From contig DDAL01000024.1 of assembly GCA_002332615.1 (NCBI GenBank), positions 1 through 28,411 on the forward strand: a stretch of DNA of 28,411 nucleotides, written 5' to 3'. The notes under the pieces are model-generated. The model saw nothing but the letters and a program-made list of their open reading frames with translations, was not told the origin of the DNA and made no database searches. Origin of the DNA: Sphingobacteriaceae bacterium UBA2059. GTDB taxonomy: Bacteria > Bacteroidota > Bacteroidia > Sphingobacteriales > Sphingobacteriaceae. This document shows, in pieces, positions 14,852 through 23,094 of the stretch. The position numbers were made by a program, and so were the translations under genes. The first letter of the stretch is position 1, and each line of letters starts with the position of its first letter.

Positions 14852-16042
14852 ATGCAGTCGCCTCACAAACTCATGAATTTATTTCCAAACCGATCTTTGT
14901 ATCTGTTTCTTGTCAGCCTCTTTCTTTTGTCGTCCTGTAAAAAGGATAATCCTGACGAAGGCTTTCCGAGGCCCCTTAGCGAGCGGACCATTTTAATTTA
15001 TATGGCGGCAGATAACAGTCTGAGTCAGGAAGTGGATGCCGAACTTAAGGCAATAAAGGCTGGATGGGGAAGTTATAACGGGCGCGTATTGGTATACGGC
15101 GATCCCGCCGACAAGGCGCCTGCTCTGGTGGAAGTGAGGAGGAAAGGCAAACTTGTGATTGCCGATACCGTTAAAAGGTATCCTGAACACAACTCTGCCA
15201 GCAGCGCTGTGTTTAAAACCGTTATGGAAGATGCCATGCATCTGTTCCCGTCGCGCTCTCACGGGCTCATTATGTTTTCACATGGTTCAGGCTGGCTTCC
15301 GGAAGGCACGCTGGTTCAGCCGAGGTCGAAACAGCAGTCACTGTCAAAGCATTTGCCGCCGGTTGTTACTTACAGTGCAGCCATGGACGGACGGAATGAG
15401 CTTGAGCTTGCCGATATGGCGAAAGCTATTCCTGATAATCACTTTGATTTTATAGTTTTTGAACAATGCTTTATGGCAGGTGTAGAGGTGGCTTACGAAC
15501 TGAGGGACAAGACCCGATGGATCGTAGCGTCATCGGCCGAGACCCTTGCGCCGGGATTTACCCCCATTTATCCTCAGTTATTAAGCTGTCTTTTTAAGCA
15601 GGACCCCGATTTAAAGGGCTTTGCCAAATTGTACTATGACCATTTTAACGCGCAGCAGGGTGTATACCGTTCGGCCACTATAAGTGTTATAAATACGTCA
15701 AAACTTGGTGCATTGGCAGCATGGGTTAAAACGAACGCGCCTTACGCGGAAGTGCAGGATGCTGGTAAGTATCAGCATTTTGATCGCTATTCCTATCATC
15801 TGTTCTTTGATCTGGAGGATTATCTTAAAGACCAGGCTCCTTTTGAATCGCATGCGCAGCTAGATGCCTTGCTGCAGCAGGCAGTGCCTTACTGTGCATC
15901 AACTCCTCAATTTATGGCCGGTTACCCGGGTGCATTTGACATAAGGAAGCACAGCGGACTTACTACTTATATCCCTCAGTCGGGCTTCCCGTTTTTGAAC
16001 CAGAAATATACCGGTCTACAATGGTATAAGGCCATCAGATAA
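14852..16042 (+). CDS. Clostripain-like cysteine protease lipoprotein (peptidase C11)
   Basis: The 396-residue product is a predicted exported lipoprotein (LLSSC, Cys29, then KKDN) with one C11 domain of clan CD, the clan that includes gingipains. RTILIYMAADNSLS (45-58) is the typical opening strand. The catalytic dyad is His144 in MFSHGSGW and Cys206 in IVFEQCFMAG, followed by IVASSAETLAPGF, the conserved post-cysteine block. Clostripain cuts after Arg, and C11 relatives cut after Arg or Lys. The usual Lys/Arg autocleavage loop may lie at about 156-166. A second ATG at 14873 would give a shorter, more usual signal peptide. It precedes the fimbrial operon by 481 bp in the same direction and could process the pilins there. 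Confidence 0.87.
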   Translation: MQSPHKLMNLFPNRSLYLFLVSLFLLSSCKKDNPDEGFPRPLSERTILIYMAADNSLSQEVDAELKAIKAGWGSYNGRVLVYGDPADKAPALVEVRRKGKLVIADTVKRYPEHNSASSAVFKTVMEDAMHLFPSRSHGLIMFSHGSGWLPEGTLVQPRSKQQSLSKHLPPVVTYSAAMDGRNELELADMAKAIPDNHFDFIVFEQCFMAGVEVAYELRDKTRWIVASSAETLAPGFTPIYPQLLSCLFKQDPDLKGFAKLYYDHFNAQQGVYRSATISVINTSKLGALAAWVKTNAPYAEVQDAGKYQHFDRYSYHLFFDLEDYLKDQAPFESHAQLDALLQQAVPYCASTPQFMAGYPGAFDIRKHSGLTTYIPQSGFPFLNQKYTGLQWYKAIR

Positions 16043-16523
16043 CCGTTGCTTATGAAAGTGTTTTTTACCGGCAATTAGCCGGGCTAACCTTGCTTTTCTA
16101 CTTAAAATACAAAGGTTTTTAAGGCTGCACACGGGTTGTATATATCCATTGTTGATGATATCGCTGAAGCTAGGTCCTTAGAAGCGGTTTTTTCGGGTAT
16201 CCTGCGTTGTGTAGAACAGAATAGTATCTGCTATTTTCATTAGCATAATCTGTGCCAATGTACATATTGAGAACGATCCCTTTTAAATAGTTACATATTA
16301 AACTAATATTGGCTTTGTTTTAAAGTTTTAACAAATCAAATTTCCCCTCCTTATTGGCCTTAACTGTTTGATAATGAATTGACCTATTTGTTTCAATTTT
16401 GTTAAAAGTTGTATGGCGTATCGGTTTTTAAAATAAGTTGTTACATTTGCGACGCTTTGTTACCTTAATATTGCGATTTTACTTAATGTTACAAAGCAAA
16501 ACGATAATCCATTTGCCTCAAAC
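16043..16523. promoter_or_regulatory. Long leader region of the fimbrial operon
   Basis: No gene is seen in these 481 bases. Near the protease end, CCGGC-aatta-GCCGG (16068-16082) is a small hairpin without a U tract. A weak dyad (16394-16411, CAATTTT/AAAAGTTG) lies just upstream of the promoter. The -7 box TACATTTG is at 16442-16449. Right after it GCTTTGT (16454-16460) and ACAAAGC (16491-16497) can pair. No long flanking inverted repeats of the kind used for promoter inversion were found. Confidence 0.5.
16442..16449 (+). promoter_or_regulatory. -7 box of the fimbrial operon
   Basis: TACATTTG is an exact TAnnTTTG match 75 bases before the DUF3575 ATG. The -33 position lacks a clear TTTG, which fits a promoter that needs an activator or another sigma factor. 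Confidence 0.5.
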
Positions 16524-17096
16524 ATGTTCTTTAAACGGATAATTATTTTTTTCTTGCTCAGTGCATCTGTGTCCCTATGCAGTGCTCAGGAGCTCGCAAT
16601 TAAGAGTAATTTTTTATATACCGCTACTACTACGCTCAATGCTACCATTGAAATAGCCCTTTCGGATAAAACAAGTTTAGACATAAATGCTGGTTTTAAT
16701 CCTTTCACTTTTAAACATAATGCCCGCTTAAAACATGTGATTATACAGCCAGAAATGCGTTTCTGGAGGTGTGAGACGTTTGCTGGGTCTTTTTTTGGTG
16801 TTCATGCTCATGTGGCGCAGTTTAATGCAGGGGGTGTGAATTTTCCGTTGGGAAGGCTCCGCGTACTTAAGGACAGTCGCTACGAAGGCTATCTGTACGG
16901 TGCAGGTGTAAGTTACGGTCACCACTGGTACTTGTCGGACCGACTTAACCTGGAAGCGGGAATTGGAGCGGGGTATGCGAGGATACACTATGATAAATAT
17001 CCCTGTAACAATTGCGGTACAAGGATAGATAAAAGCAGGGCGAACTACCTGGGTCTGACAAAAGCATCTCTTTCAATTATCTACTTAATTAAATAG
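16524..17096 (+). CDS. DUF3575 outer-membrane beta-barrel protein of the fimbrial operon
   Basis: The 190-residue protein has a cleavable signal peptide (ending SLCSA-QE, about residue 21) and alternating strands ending in a hydrophobic/aromatic C-terminal strand (ASLSIIYLIK), the form of a small outer-membrane barrel. AIKSNFLYTATTTLNATIEIALSDKTSLDINAGFNPF and HVIIQPEMRFWRCETFAGSFFGVHAHVAQFNAGG are the typical DUF3575 blocks. In Bacteroidales this family is often the first gene of FimA/Mfa1 loci; its job is not established, though a role at the outer membrane during pilus assembly is plausible. A CxxC-type PCNNC pair near the end may form a disulfide. It is the first gene of the operon, 55 bp before the major subunit. 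Confidence 0.85.
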   Translation: MFFKRIIIFFLLSASVSLCSAQELAIKSNFLYTATTTLNATIEIALSDKTSLDINAGFNPFTFKHNARLKHVIIQPEMRFWRCETFAGSFFGVHAHVAQFNAGGVNFPLGRLRVLKDSRYEGYLYGAGVSYGHHWYLSDRLNLEAGIGAGYARIHYDKYPCNNCGTRIDKSRANYLGLTKASLSIIYLIK

Positions 17097-17151
17097 ATAC
17101 ACTTAATACGATACTACTTAAAAAACAATTATTAATTATTTAAACACCTTT

Positions 17152-18648
17152 ATGAAAATTAACAAGTTCCTTTTAACTGCTACCATTGCATTAGGTCTGG
17201 TATCATGTAAAAAAGAAGACACCAATACCGGTGTGGATCAAAACGGAGAAAAGGCCTGGGCTTCTTTCTCAGTTGCTTTGCCTAATGAAAGCGTTTTTAC
17301 TCGTGCGGACGCTCCAAATGTTGGAGGTGGCAACGCCGGGGATACCTACGTGGGTACTAAGGATGAGCAAAAAGTAAGTGCTGTGAGAATAGTACTTTAC
17401 GATGCCGGCCAGGTTGCCTACACGTATGACCTGAATGTTGCTACCGACGGGCAGGCTGCCTTTGCTGGCAGCGATGTTGCGACTGCTCCTGCTGCAACAA
17501 AAACCAGGTTTGTAACTAAGGCCAAGCAGGTAGTTAAAAAAGATTACCAGGTTTTGGTATTGATGAACCCCACCGAAGCGGTAAAAGCGGTAACTAATGT
17601 AAGTAACAACATTGCGCAGTTTGAAACAGCGGTATCAGCTACCGTGGAGGGACTGGCTTCGTCAGCAAACGGTTTCTTTATGTCTAACGCCCAGGGACTG
17701 GTAACCATACCCGGCGCAAGTCTTCAGAATTCAGAGGCTCTTGCTGAAAGCAATGCGAAAAGAATTGCTGTAGACAGGGCTGTAGCCAAAGTATTTGTGG
17801 GCGGTACGCCTGTTGCTCAAAACGGCGACAAGGTGAGCGGACTTGCGTGGACTCTTGATGTTACAAACAAAAAGACTTTCTGGATGAGAAAGCTTGGCAA
17901 TCTTGCAAGCGGAAGTCCTGAAGTAGCCGGAGACCTGCAGGATGCTTTAAACCGTTTTAATCGGTATGCTGTTGACCCTAACATGGGGCCTTTTGCAGGA
18001 AGAACTGCTGCTGCTCTGAACGCAGAATTTAATTATGCACCTGTGCTTCCAGTGGTAAACGGAGTTGTGGATTTTGCCGATGCAAACGGACAGTATGTGC
18101 TTGAAAATACTATGAATGCAGTTGACCAATTGGAAGTTGCTACCACTCGTGTACTTTTGAAAGTAATTTATACTCCTTCTGGTTATGCTGATGCTGCCGA
18201 CTGGTATAGCTACAAAGGTTTTAAAATGACTGCAGCTGAGTTTAAGAGCAAGGCTACCGAAGCAGAAACTGCCAATGCCGATCTTGTAGGACTTCCTGCC
18301 GGCTTTACTGCCGATATTAAGGCTTTAAAAGTTGCTATTCCAAGCTACCAAACCTCTGCTACTTCTTTTGCTTCAAACAATGTAAACTTTTATAAGGGCG
18401 GTGTTTCTTATTACTCTATCCTGATCCGTCACTTTACGGACGAGCAGGTGGCTAAAGAAAACGGATATGGACGTTATGGGGTGGTTCGTAATAATATTTA
18501 CAAGCTTACTCTAAGAAATATATCTCAGCCGGGTTCACCTGTGGTTGTTCCTCCTACTGATCAGCCGAATGATAAAGCCAAGGCATTCGTATCCTTTGAT
18601 ACCGAAGTTCTTCCTTGGTTAATACGTACTCAAACAGTAGATCTGTAA
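17152..18648 (+). CDS. Mfa1-like major fimbrial subunit (type V pilin)
   Basis: The 498-residue product is predicted to polymerise into the fimbrial shaft. It has a lipoprotein signal (LGLVSC, Cys19), a short prosegment and the Arg site VFTR51-ADAP. The N-terminal pilin beta-sandwich starts at VSAVRIVLYDAGQVAYTYDLN, with YQVLVLMNPTEAV next. The C-terminal domain ends with YGRYGVVRNNIYKLTLRNISQPGSP and a last strand pair AFVSFDTEVLPWLI, as in Mfa1. In Porphyromonas the segment before the Arg is cut off so that the next subunit's C-terminal strand can fill the groove. The sequence before its ATG is A/T-rich with no Shine-Dalgarno. The hairpin at 18663-18684 follows its stop. It is Ala-rich with no cysteine beyond the lipobox. 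Confidence 0.88.
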   Translation: MKINKFLLTATIALGLVSCKKEDTNTGVDQNGEKAWASFSVALPNESVFTRADAPNVGGGNAGDTYVGTKDEQKVSAVRIVLYDAGQVAYTYDLNVATDGQAAFAGSDVATAPAATKTRFVTKAKQVVKKDYQVLVLMNPTEAVKAVTNVSNNIAQFETAVSATVEGLASSANGFFMSNAQGLVTIPGASLQNSEALAESNAKRIAVDRAVAKVFVGGTPVAQNGDKVSGLAWTLDVTNKKTFWMRKLGNLASGSPEVAGDLQDALNRFNRYAVDPNMGPFAGRTAAALNAEFNYAPVLPVVNGVVDFADANGQYVLENTMNAVDQLEVATTRVLLKVIYTPSGYADAADWYSYKGFKMTAAEFKSKATEAETANADLVGLPAGFTADIKALKVAIPSYQTSATSFASNNVNFYKGGVSYYSILIRHFTDEQVAKENGYGRYGVVRNNIYKLTLRNISQPGSPVVVPPTDQPNDKAKAFVSFDTEVLPWLIRTQTVDL

Positions 18649-18662
18649 ACACCTTTTAAATT

Positions 18663-18684
18663 GCCGCGGGTTTATGCCCGCGGC
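18663..18684 (+). terminator. Strong hairpin between major subunit and anchor
   Basis: GCCGCGGG (18663-18670), loop TTTATG and CCCGCGGC (18677-18684) form a perfect 8-bp GC stem, followed by TTCTATT. It lies 14 bases after the major-subunit stop. The weak U tract suggests partial termination or 3'-end protection, which would keep pilin mRNA far above that for the minor subunits. Confidence 0.7.
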
Positions 18685-18699
18685 TTCTATTAAAAACAC

Positions 18700-19656
18700 A
18701 TGTTTAATAAGGTAAAATATAGGCTTGTAATATTAGCATGGTCACTTTGCGCTTCGCTGCTTCTTTCGGCGTGCGACTCGGTGATCTATGATCAATTGGA
18801 GCCTTGTCGTGTATCGGTACGATTTACCTACGATTTTAATATGGCTTTTGCCAACCGCCTTGCGCTGGAAGCTAAGCAAATTGACTTATATGTTTTTGAC
18901 GAGAAAGGTATATATCTATCTTCTTTCGCTGGAAAAAATGAACCTCCGTCAAACGATTTTATGTTTGGCCTGCCCCTTAAGCCGGGCAATTATACATTTA
19001 TGGCTCTGGCCGGTCATGATGAAAACTACCTGCCTATCACCCTTAAACCGGGGGTATCTACAATAGAAGATGTTAAAGTGCAGATAAAAAACGCTGCAAA
19101 CACCACTATTGAAAAAGAATTACAGCCCTTACTGCACGGGCTTGTAAATAATGTGCAGATAAAAGGGGACTACGAGAAAGTAATTACCGTACCTCTTGTT
19201 AAAAATACAAACAAAATAAGGCTTGTTTTAAAGGGCAGAACAACATTAGCTGCTGCGGATTACCGTGTGGAACTATGGGCTGCCAATGGGACCACCGCAT
19301 TTGACAATAAGGTCTTGTCTGGCGACTCCGTCAACTACAGGCCTTATTTTAAAAACAGACTTGAAAACGGTGATCTTGTGTTTGAACTCAATACGCTTCG
19401 CATTATTGAAGGGCAAGCCAATCGCCTTAGTATATCTTCAGCAAGTGCCACTCTTATAAATCTCGATTTGAACGAGCTGCTCCTTGAAACCAGGATGGAA
19501 GGGCAGGCGATGTCAGCGCAGGAATATCTGGACCGTCAGGATGAGTTTTCGATTGTTCTTATCGGACTAAGACCTGATGCGCAGAACCCTTTTCTGGGTG
19601 CCGGAATAAGTGTTAATGGCTGGATCATCCGGCAACAAGATATTGAAGACTTATAA
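18700..19656 (+). CDS. Mfa2/FimB-like fimbrial anchor lipoprotein
   Basis: The 318-residue product matches the FimB/Mfa2 family that ties type V fimbriae to the outer membrane and controls their length. The signal ends LLLSAC (Cys25) and is followed by DSVIYDQLEPCRVSVRFTYDFNM, the standard family opening, then IDLYVFDEKGIYLSSF and LPLKPGNYTFMALAGHDENY. The late ISVNGWIIRQQDIEDL matches the usual ending. Unlike the other pilin-type proteins here it has no Thr-Arg site after the cysteine, which fits a subunit that keeps its lipid anchor. Its stop overlaps the next start (TAATG), so translation is probably coupled. Confidence 0.88.
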   Translation: MFNKVKYRLVILAWSLCASLLLSACDSVIYDQLEPCRVSVRFTYDFNMAFANRLALEAKQIDLYVFDEKGIYLSSFAGKNEPPSNDFMFGLPLKPGNYTFMALAGHDENYLPITLKPGVSTIEDVKVQIKNAANTTIEKELQPLLHGLVNNVQIKGDYEKVITVPLVKNTNKIRLVLKGRTTLAAADYRVELWAANGTTAFDNKVLSGDSVNYRPYFKNRLENGDLVFELNTLRIIEGQANRLSISSASATLINLDLNELLLETRMEGQAMSAQEYLDRQDEFSIVLIGLRPDAQNPFLGAGISVNGWIIRQQDIEDL

Positions 19657-21116
19657 TGCTTAGTAGAATCGCGTATAGATTAACAAACAGGGCCGGCTTT
19701 TTCTGGAGCTTGGTCATTGTTTGTATATCTGTGTTTTTAACAGCTTGCGACAAGGAACCTCAGGCAGATCCTGTTGTCCCTGCTGAGTCTTTTTACAGTT
19801 TTACTACGCGTGCCGCAGGGACCATCAATACGGATACCCGGCTTTGGGAAGATCAGGTTTCGGAAATACGTATGCTGGTGTTCAGATCGTCCACAGGAGC
19901 ATTGGTGTATAATCAGAAGCTTAGCTTTCCAAAGAACTTCGACAATCCGAGCGCCCCGGTCATGCTGGGCTCTGATCGGTATGACTTTTATTTTATAGCA
20001 AATGAAACAGCCGGCGGTACGGGCTTTGTGCAGGCTTTGGAGCAGGTGGGCAATAAGGTACAGTTTAATGCCGACAGGAGGTTCTGGAACCTTGCTTTTA
20101 ATCCGGCTTTTAAGCCCGACGGTAATCCCGGCGGGACCAACCGCTTTGTAATGTCGGCCAGGTATGAAAACGAGCTTATATCTCCGGGAGGCAGCCTTTC
20201 GGCTCCTCTTCCTTTTAAGGGAAGCGGATTTAAGGTCAGCCTGGTACGGGCATTTGCCAAGCTTGAGCTGGCGTTCAGACAGCTGAAAGAAAATGGCCAG
20301 CCAACCGTGAAGCGCGTAACGTCTGTGGAGCTTATTAATGTACCTCGATACTATTCGGCGCCTGCCGGCAACGTTTTGTATAGTGAACGCTTTCCGGCAG
20401 ATGGCCTTGCAGCCAGTTCATATGCTGTAGCCTTTCCTGCTGTGAATTATACGAACGACTCGATAGGTACAAGGGTGTTCTATATACCAGAGTTTCTGCG
20501 CGCCAGAAATGCACCTGCCAATGGTAATACCGTTTTGCTTATTAAGGGCACCGGGTTTAATGATGTGGAAGTGGTGCTTGATCATCAGAACTTTGCAGAT
20601 CTTAACCAGCCGCGCGATCTGGATGTTTCGGTATTATCTACCAAAAGCGTTATCCGCAATACTCATTATATCGTAACTGCTACATTTAAAGGCAATAAGC
20701 TGGAGTCGAACGTTAGTACGCTGCCCTGGCAGGTGGATATGTCAGTTATGGCATTTGACAAACCCTCTTTTTTAAAGCCTGTGGTAACAGGTACGGGCGG
20801 CGTTAGCACGTCTCGTCTACTGAATGTGCGCTATAATGAGCAGCTTAGCTTTAAGTTTAAACTAAATTCGCCCGAGGGCGCCATCTGGAATGCTACGCTT
20901 ACCAACGGAGCTGATTTCGTTTTCAGTTCAGGAGCTTCCTCGGTTCAGGGCATAGCCGGCACGGAGTATACGTTCACTATCACACCGGCAAGGCAGGCGG
21001 GGCTGCAGCCTCGTAAAACCGAACTATATATCACCGTAAATGGCGAGGAGATTGACCTTGCAGGGCAGGGTACGGGTGTGGGTAAACGCTATGTTATTAC
21101 ACAGGATGGATATTAA
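19656..21116 (+). CDS. Fimbrillin-type accessory subunit lipoprotein
   Basis: The 486-residue product has a lipoprotein signal (VFLTAC, Cys31, then DKEPQ) and an Arg site FTTR52-AAGT before the first pilin strand VSEIRMLVFRSSTG. RYDFYFIANET and FVMSARYENELISPGGSLSAPLPFKGSGFKVSLVRAFAKLEL are typical fimbrillin blocks: two beta-sandwich domains joined by 'RA-AK' strands. After about residue 370 an extra beta domain of BACON-like look ends in KRYVITQDGY. By position after the anchor it corresponds to the FimC or Mfa3 class of Porphyromonas, which sit near the tip as adaptors. It overlaps the previous gene by 1 base, and its stop lies 1 base before the next ATG. Confidence 0.8.
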   Translation: MLSRIAYRLTNRAGFFWSLVIVCISVFLTACDKEPQADPVVPAESFYSFTTRAAGTINTDTRLWEDQVSEIRMLVFRSSTGALVYNQKLSFPKNFDNPSAPVMLGSDRYDFYFIANETAGGTGFVQALEQVGNKVQFNADRRFWNLAFNPAFKPDGNPGGTNRFVMSARYENELISPGGSLSAPLPFKGSGFKVSLVRAFAKLELAFRQLKENGQPTVKRVTSVELINVPRYYSAPAGNVLYSERFPADGLAASSYAVAFPAVNYTNDSIGTRVFYIPEFLRARNAPANGNTVLLIKGTGFNDVEVVLDHQNFADLNQPRDLDVSVLSTKSVIRNTHYIVTATFKGNKLESNVSTLPWQVDMSVMAFDKPSFLKPVVTGTGGVSTSRLLNVRYNEQLSFKFKLNSPEGAIWNATLTNGADFVFSSGASSVQGIAGTEYTFTITPARQAGLQPRKTELYITVNGEEIDLAGQGTGVGKRYVITQDGY

Positions 21117-21117
21117 G

Positions 21118-23094
21118 ATGCAGAAAATTACTTACTGTTTGTTTTTGTTGATCGCCGCGCTTTGCTGGTCTTGTAGCAAGGATAAACACACTATTATTCC
21201 CGAGGCTGGGGCCAATACCTTGGTGATGACCGTAAATGTTATGGAGCCTCTTACCCGGGCAACAGAACCGGGGGCTGACCCTTTAAATGAAAATGCAATC
21301 AACGAACTGAGCGTATTTATGTTTAAAGGCGAGCAGCTGGTATGGTATGTCGAGGAGGTAAATGTGCGTTATTCTGCCGACACAAAGAAACTCATGATCA
21401 ATGTACCTGCGGAGCGTATTAGTATGCTGAGCGGCCAGGCATTGGATATTGTGGTACTAGCCAACGGCCCCTCGAGGGAAGCCTATTCGTCTGTGACTAC
21501 ACTTTCCGGACTTAAAGCGGTATCTCATACCAGTGCTGATTTCCTGACAATTGACGTCAATCCGCTTGCTTCTTTTTTGATGGATGGCAGTATTAGAACG
21601 CCCGCACTTACACTGGGCTCGGTGCCGTTTAACGTGGGTAATATTAACCTTTCACGTTCAGCCTCAAAAATTCGCATTCATATAGATCAGCTAAGTATTA
21701 GCGGTTATACCCCCGGTCAGCCGGAAATAAAGCTTATTAATATCGCCGACAAGACTTCTCTTCTGCCGGGCAGTCCATCTGCCTATGCAGGAAGTGGCGC
21801 ATTAAAAGCAAGCCTATATACTGCTACTGTAAGTGCCGATGGGATTATTACTACCAGGATACCCTTTTACAGCTATGAGAATAACTGGGACTCTGAATCT
21901 GAAAAAGAAACATTTGCTATTATAAAAGTACCCTTTTCTAAAGATGGCCGCACCCTTAGTTATTATTATCGGGTGCCTGTGAATTACCGGCTTGCGGTAG
22001 CCGGTATGACGGAGGCTGAGAAGCAGGGTTTGTATAAACTGCAAAGGAATCATTTATACGACGTTACTGTAAAGATTAGTAAACTGGGCAACGAAACAGA
22101 GGATAAACCCCTTGAGGTACTTGGATACATCGCTGTAAAAGAGTGGAACGAGCCGCCTGTGATTGATGCGCAGGTAATAGAAGCTCACTATCTCAACGTG
22201 AAGGAACGGGAGGTGATTATGGCTAATCAGACCGAGAGGCTTATTGAGTATGCCTCCGATCTGCCGGTACAGCTTCTGAGTCCGCATACGGAGTATACCG
22301 CCTATGAGTTTGTAAATGGAAGACTAACAGCCGTAGTCAAGAAAGATCAAAACCTTTCGGCTCTTAAACTATCTCTCAGGATCGTTAACGGATTGAAGTA
22401 TGTGGTGGTGAATAACCCTGCTCCCGCTAACTTTGTTCCGGTCAATATTTCTTTCTATGTAAATAATGGCCTGGGGCTTGTTCAAAAGATTAAGATCATA
22501 CAGTATCCGCCCAGGTTTATTACTGCAGGTGTTTCAAACGGAGCTCATTATGCGGGATATTTTGGGATTAATTCTGATTTTCCGTCTCCATTTAACCCAA
22601 ACTTGTTTACAGTTAATACTCAGGTGAGTGATGGAGTAAACTCAAAGATTGGTGATCCTGTGGGATCTAACGGAAGAACGCTTACGGATGCAGCATCAAA
22701 CGCTTTGGTATCGCCTAAATTTATTATCGCCTCGCAGTATGGTGTAACGAATCTAACAAATTCTTATGGGGTAAATGCCACACAGGAACGGGCATCTAAT
22801 CACTGCTATGAATTTTATGAAGATAGCTACGGGCCGGGCCAAACTTACGGTGGGAGATGGAGACTTCCTACTTCTGCAGAACTGGCTTATATAAACCGCT
22901 TGCAAAGGAATAGCTCCAGCGCTGTTAAGAATCTGTTAACAGGAGAGTGGTATTGGTCGGCCAAAACTGGCAAAGCTTATAATTTTAATACTCAAAGTGA
23001 GGGAGTAGGCTTTTATAGCTACGATAACTATTTTAGGGTTTACAACTATAAAGCTTACATCAGGTGTGTATATGATATTTATAAATATGAATAG
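21118..23094 (+). CDS. Fimbrial accessory protein with Lcl/DUF1566-like C-terminus, putative tip adhesin
   Basis: The 658-residue lipoprotein (CWSC, Cys19) has an Arg site EPLTR47-ATEP and a pilin opening INELSVFMFKGEQL. Fimbrillin beta domains run to about residue 350. Next comes a BACON-like beta domain ending VQKIKIIQYPPRF. From about 480 a C-terminal domain follows with NHCYEFYED, GGRWRLPTSAELAYINRL and EWYWSAKT, ending in AYIRCVYD. This RLPT...YWS...RCV pattern is that of Lcl/DUF1566 domains, related to C-type-lectin-like folds. Cys563 and Cys650 may form a disulfide. Such a domain on the largest subunit suggests the adhesive tip. The ATG at 21118 is chosen because the upstream extension lies in the previous gene. 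It overlaps the next gene by 8 bp. Confidence 0.8.
   Translation: MQKITYCLFLLIAALCWSCSKDKHTIIPEAGANTLVMTVNVMEPLTRATEPGADPLNENAINELSVFMFKGEQLVWYVEEVNVRYSADTKKLMINVPAERISMLSGQALDIVVLANGPSREAYSSVTTLSGLKAVSHTSADFLTIDVNPLASFLMDGSIRTPALTLGSVPFNVGNINLSRSASKIRIHIDQLSISGYTPGQPEIKLINIADKTSLLPGSPSAYAGSGALKASLYTATVSADGIITTRIPFYSYENNWDSESEKETFAIIKVPFSKDGRTLSYYYRVPVNYRLAVAGMTEAEKQGLYKLQRNHLYDVTVKISKLGNETEDKPLEVLGYIAVKEWNEPPVIDAQVIEAHYLNVKEREVIMANQTERLIEYASDLPVQLLSPHTEYTAYEFVNGRLTAVVKKDQNLSALKLSLRIVNGLKYVVVNNPAPANFVPVNISFYVNNGLGLVQKIKIIQYPPRFITAGVSNGAHYAGYFGINSDFPSPFNPNLFTVNTQVSDGVNSKIGDPVGSNGRTLTDAASNALVSPKFIIASQYGVTNLTNSYGVNATQERASNHCYEFYEDSYGPGQTYGGRWRLPTSAELAYINRLQRNSSSAVKNLLTGEWYWSAKTGKAYNFNTQSEGVGFYSYDNYFRVYNYKAYIRCVYDIYKYE

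Noticed and set aside
16043..16523. Invertible promoter of the fimbrial operon
   Set aside because: I looked for long inverted repeats on both sides of the -7 box, as in Bacteroides phase-variable loci, and found only short dyads.
21040..21117. 26-residue N-terminal extension of the Lcl-domain fimbrial protein
   Set aside because: It overlaps the end of the previous subunit gene and would place a basic stretch ahead of a complete lipoprotein signal.
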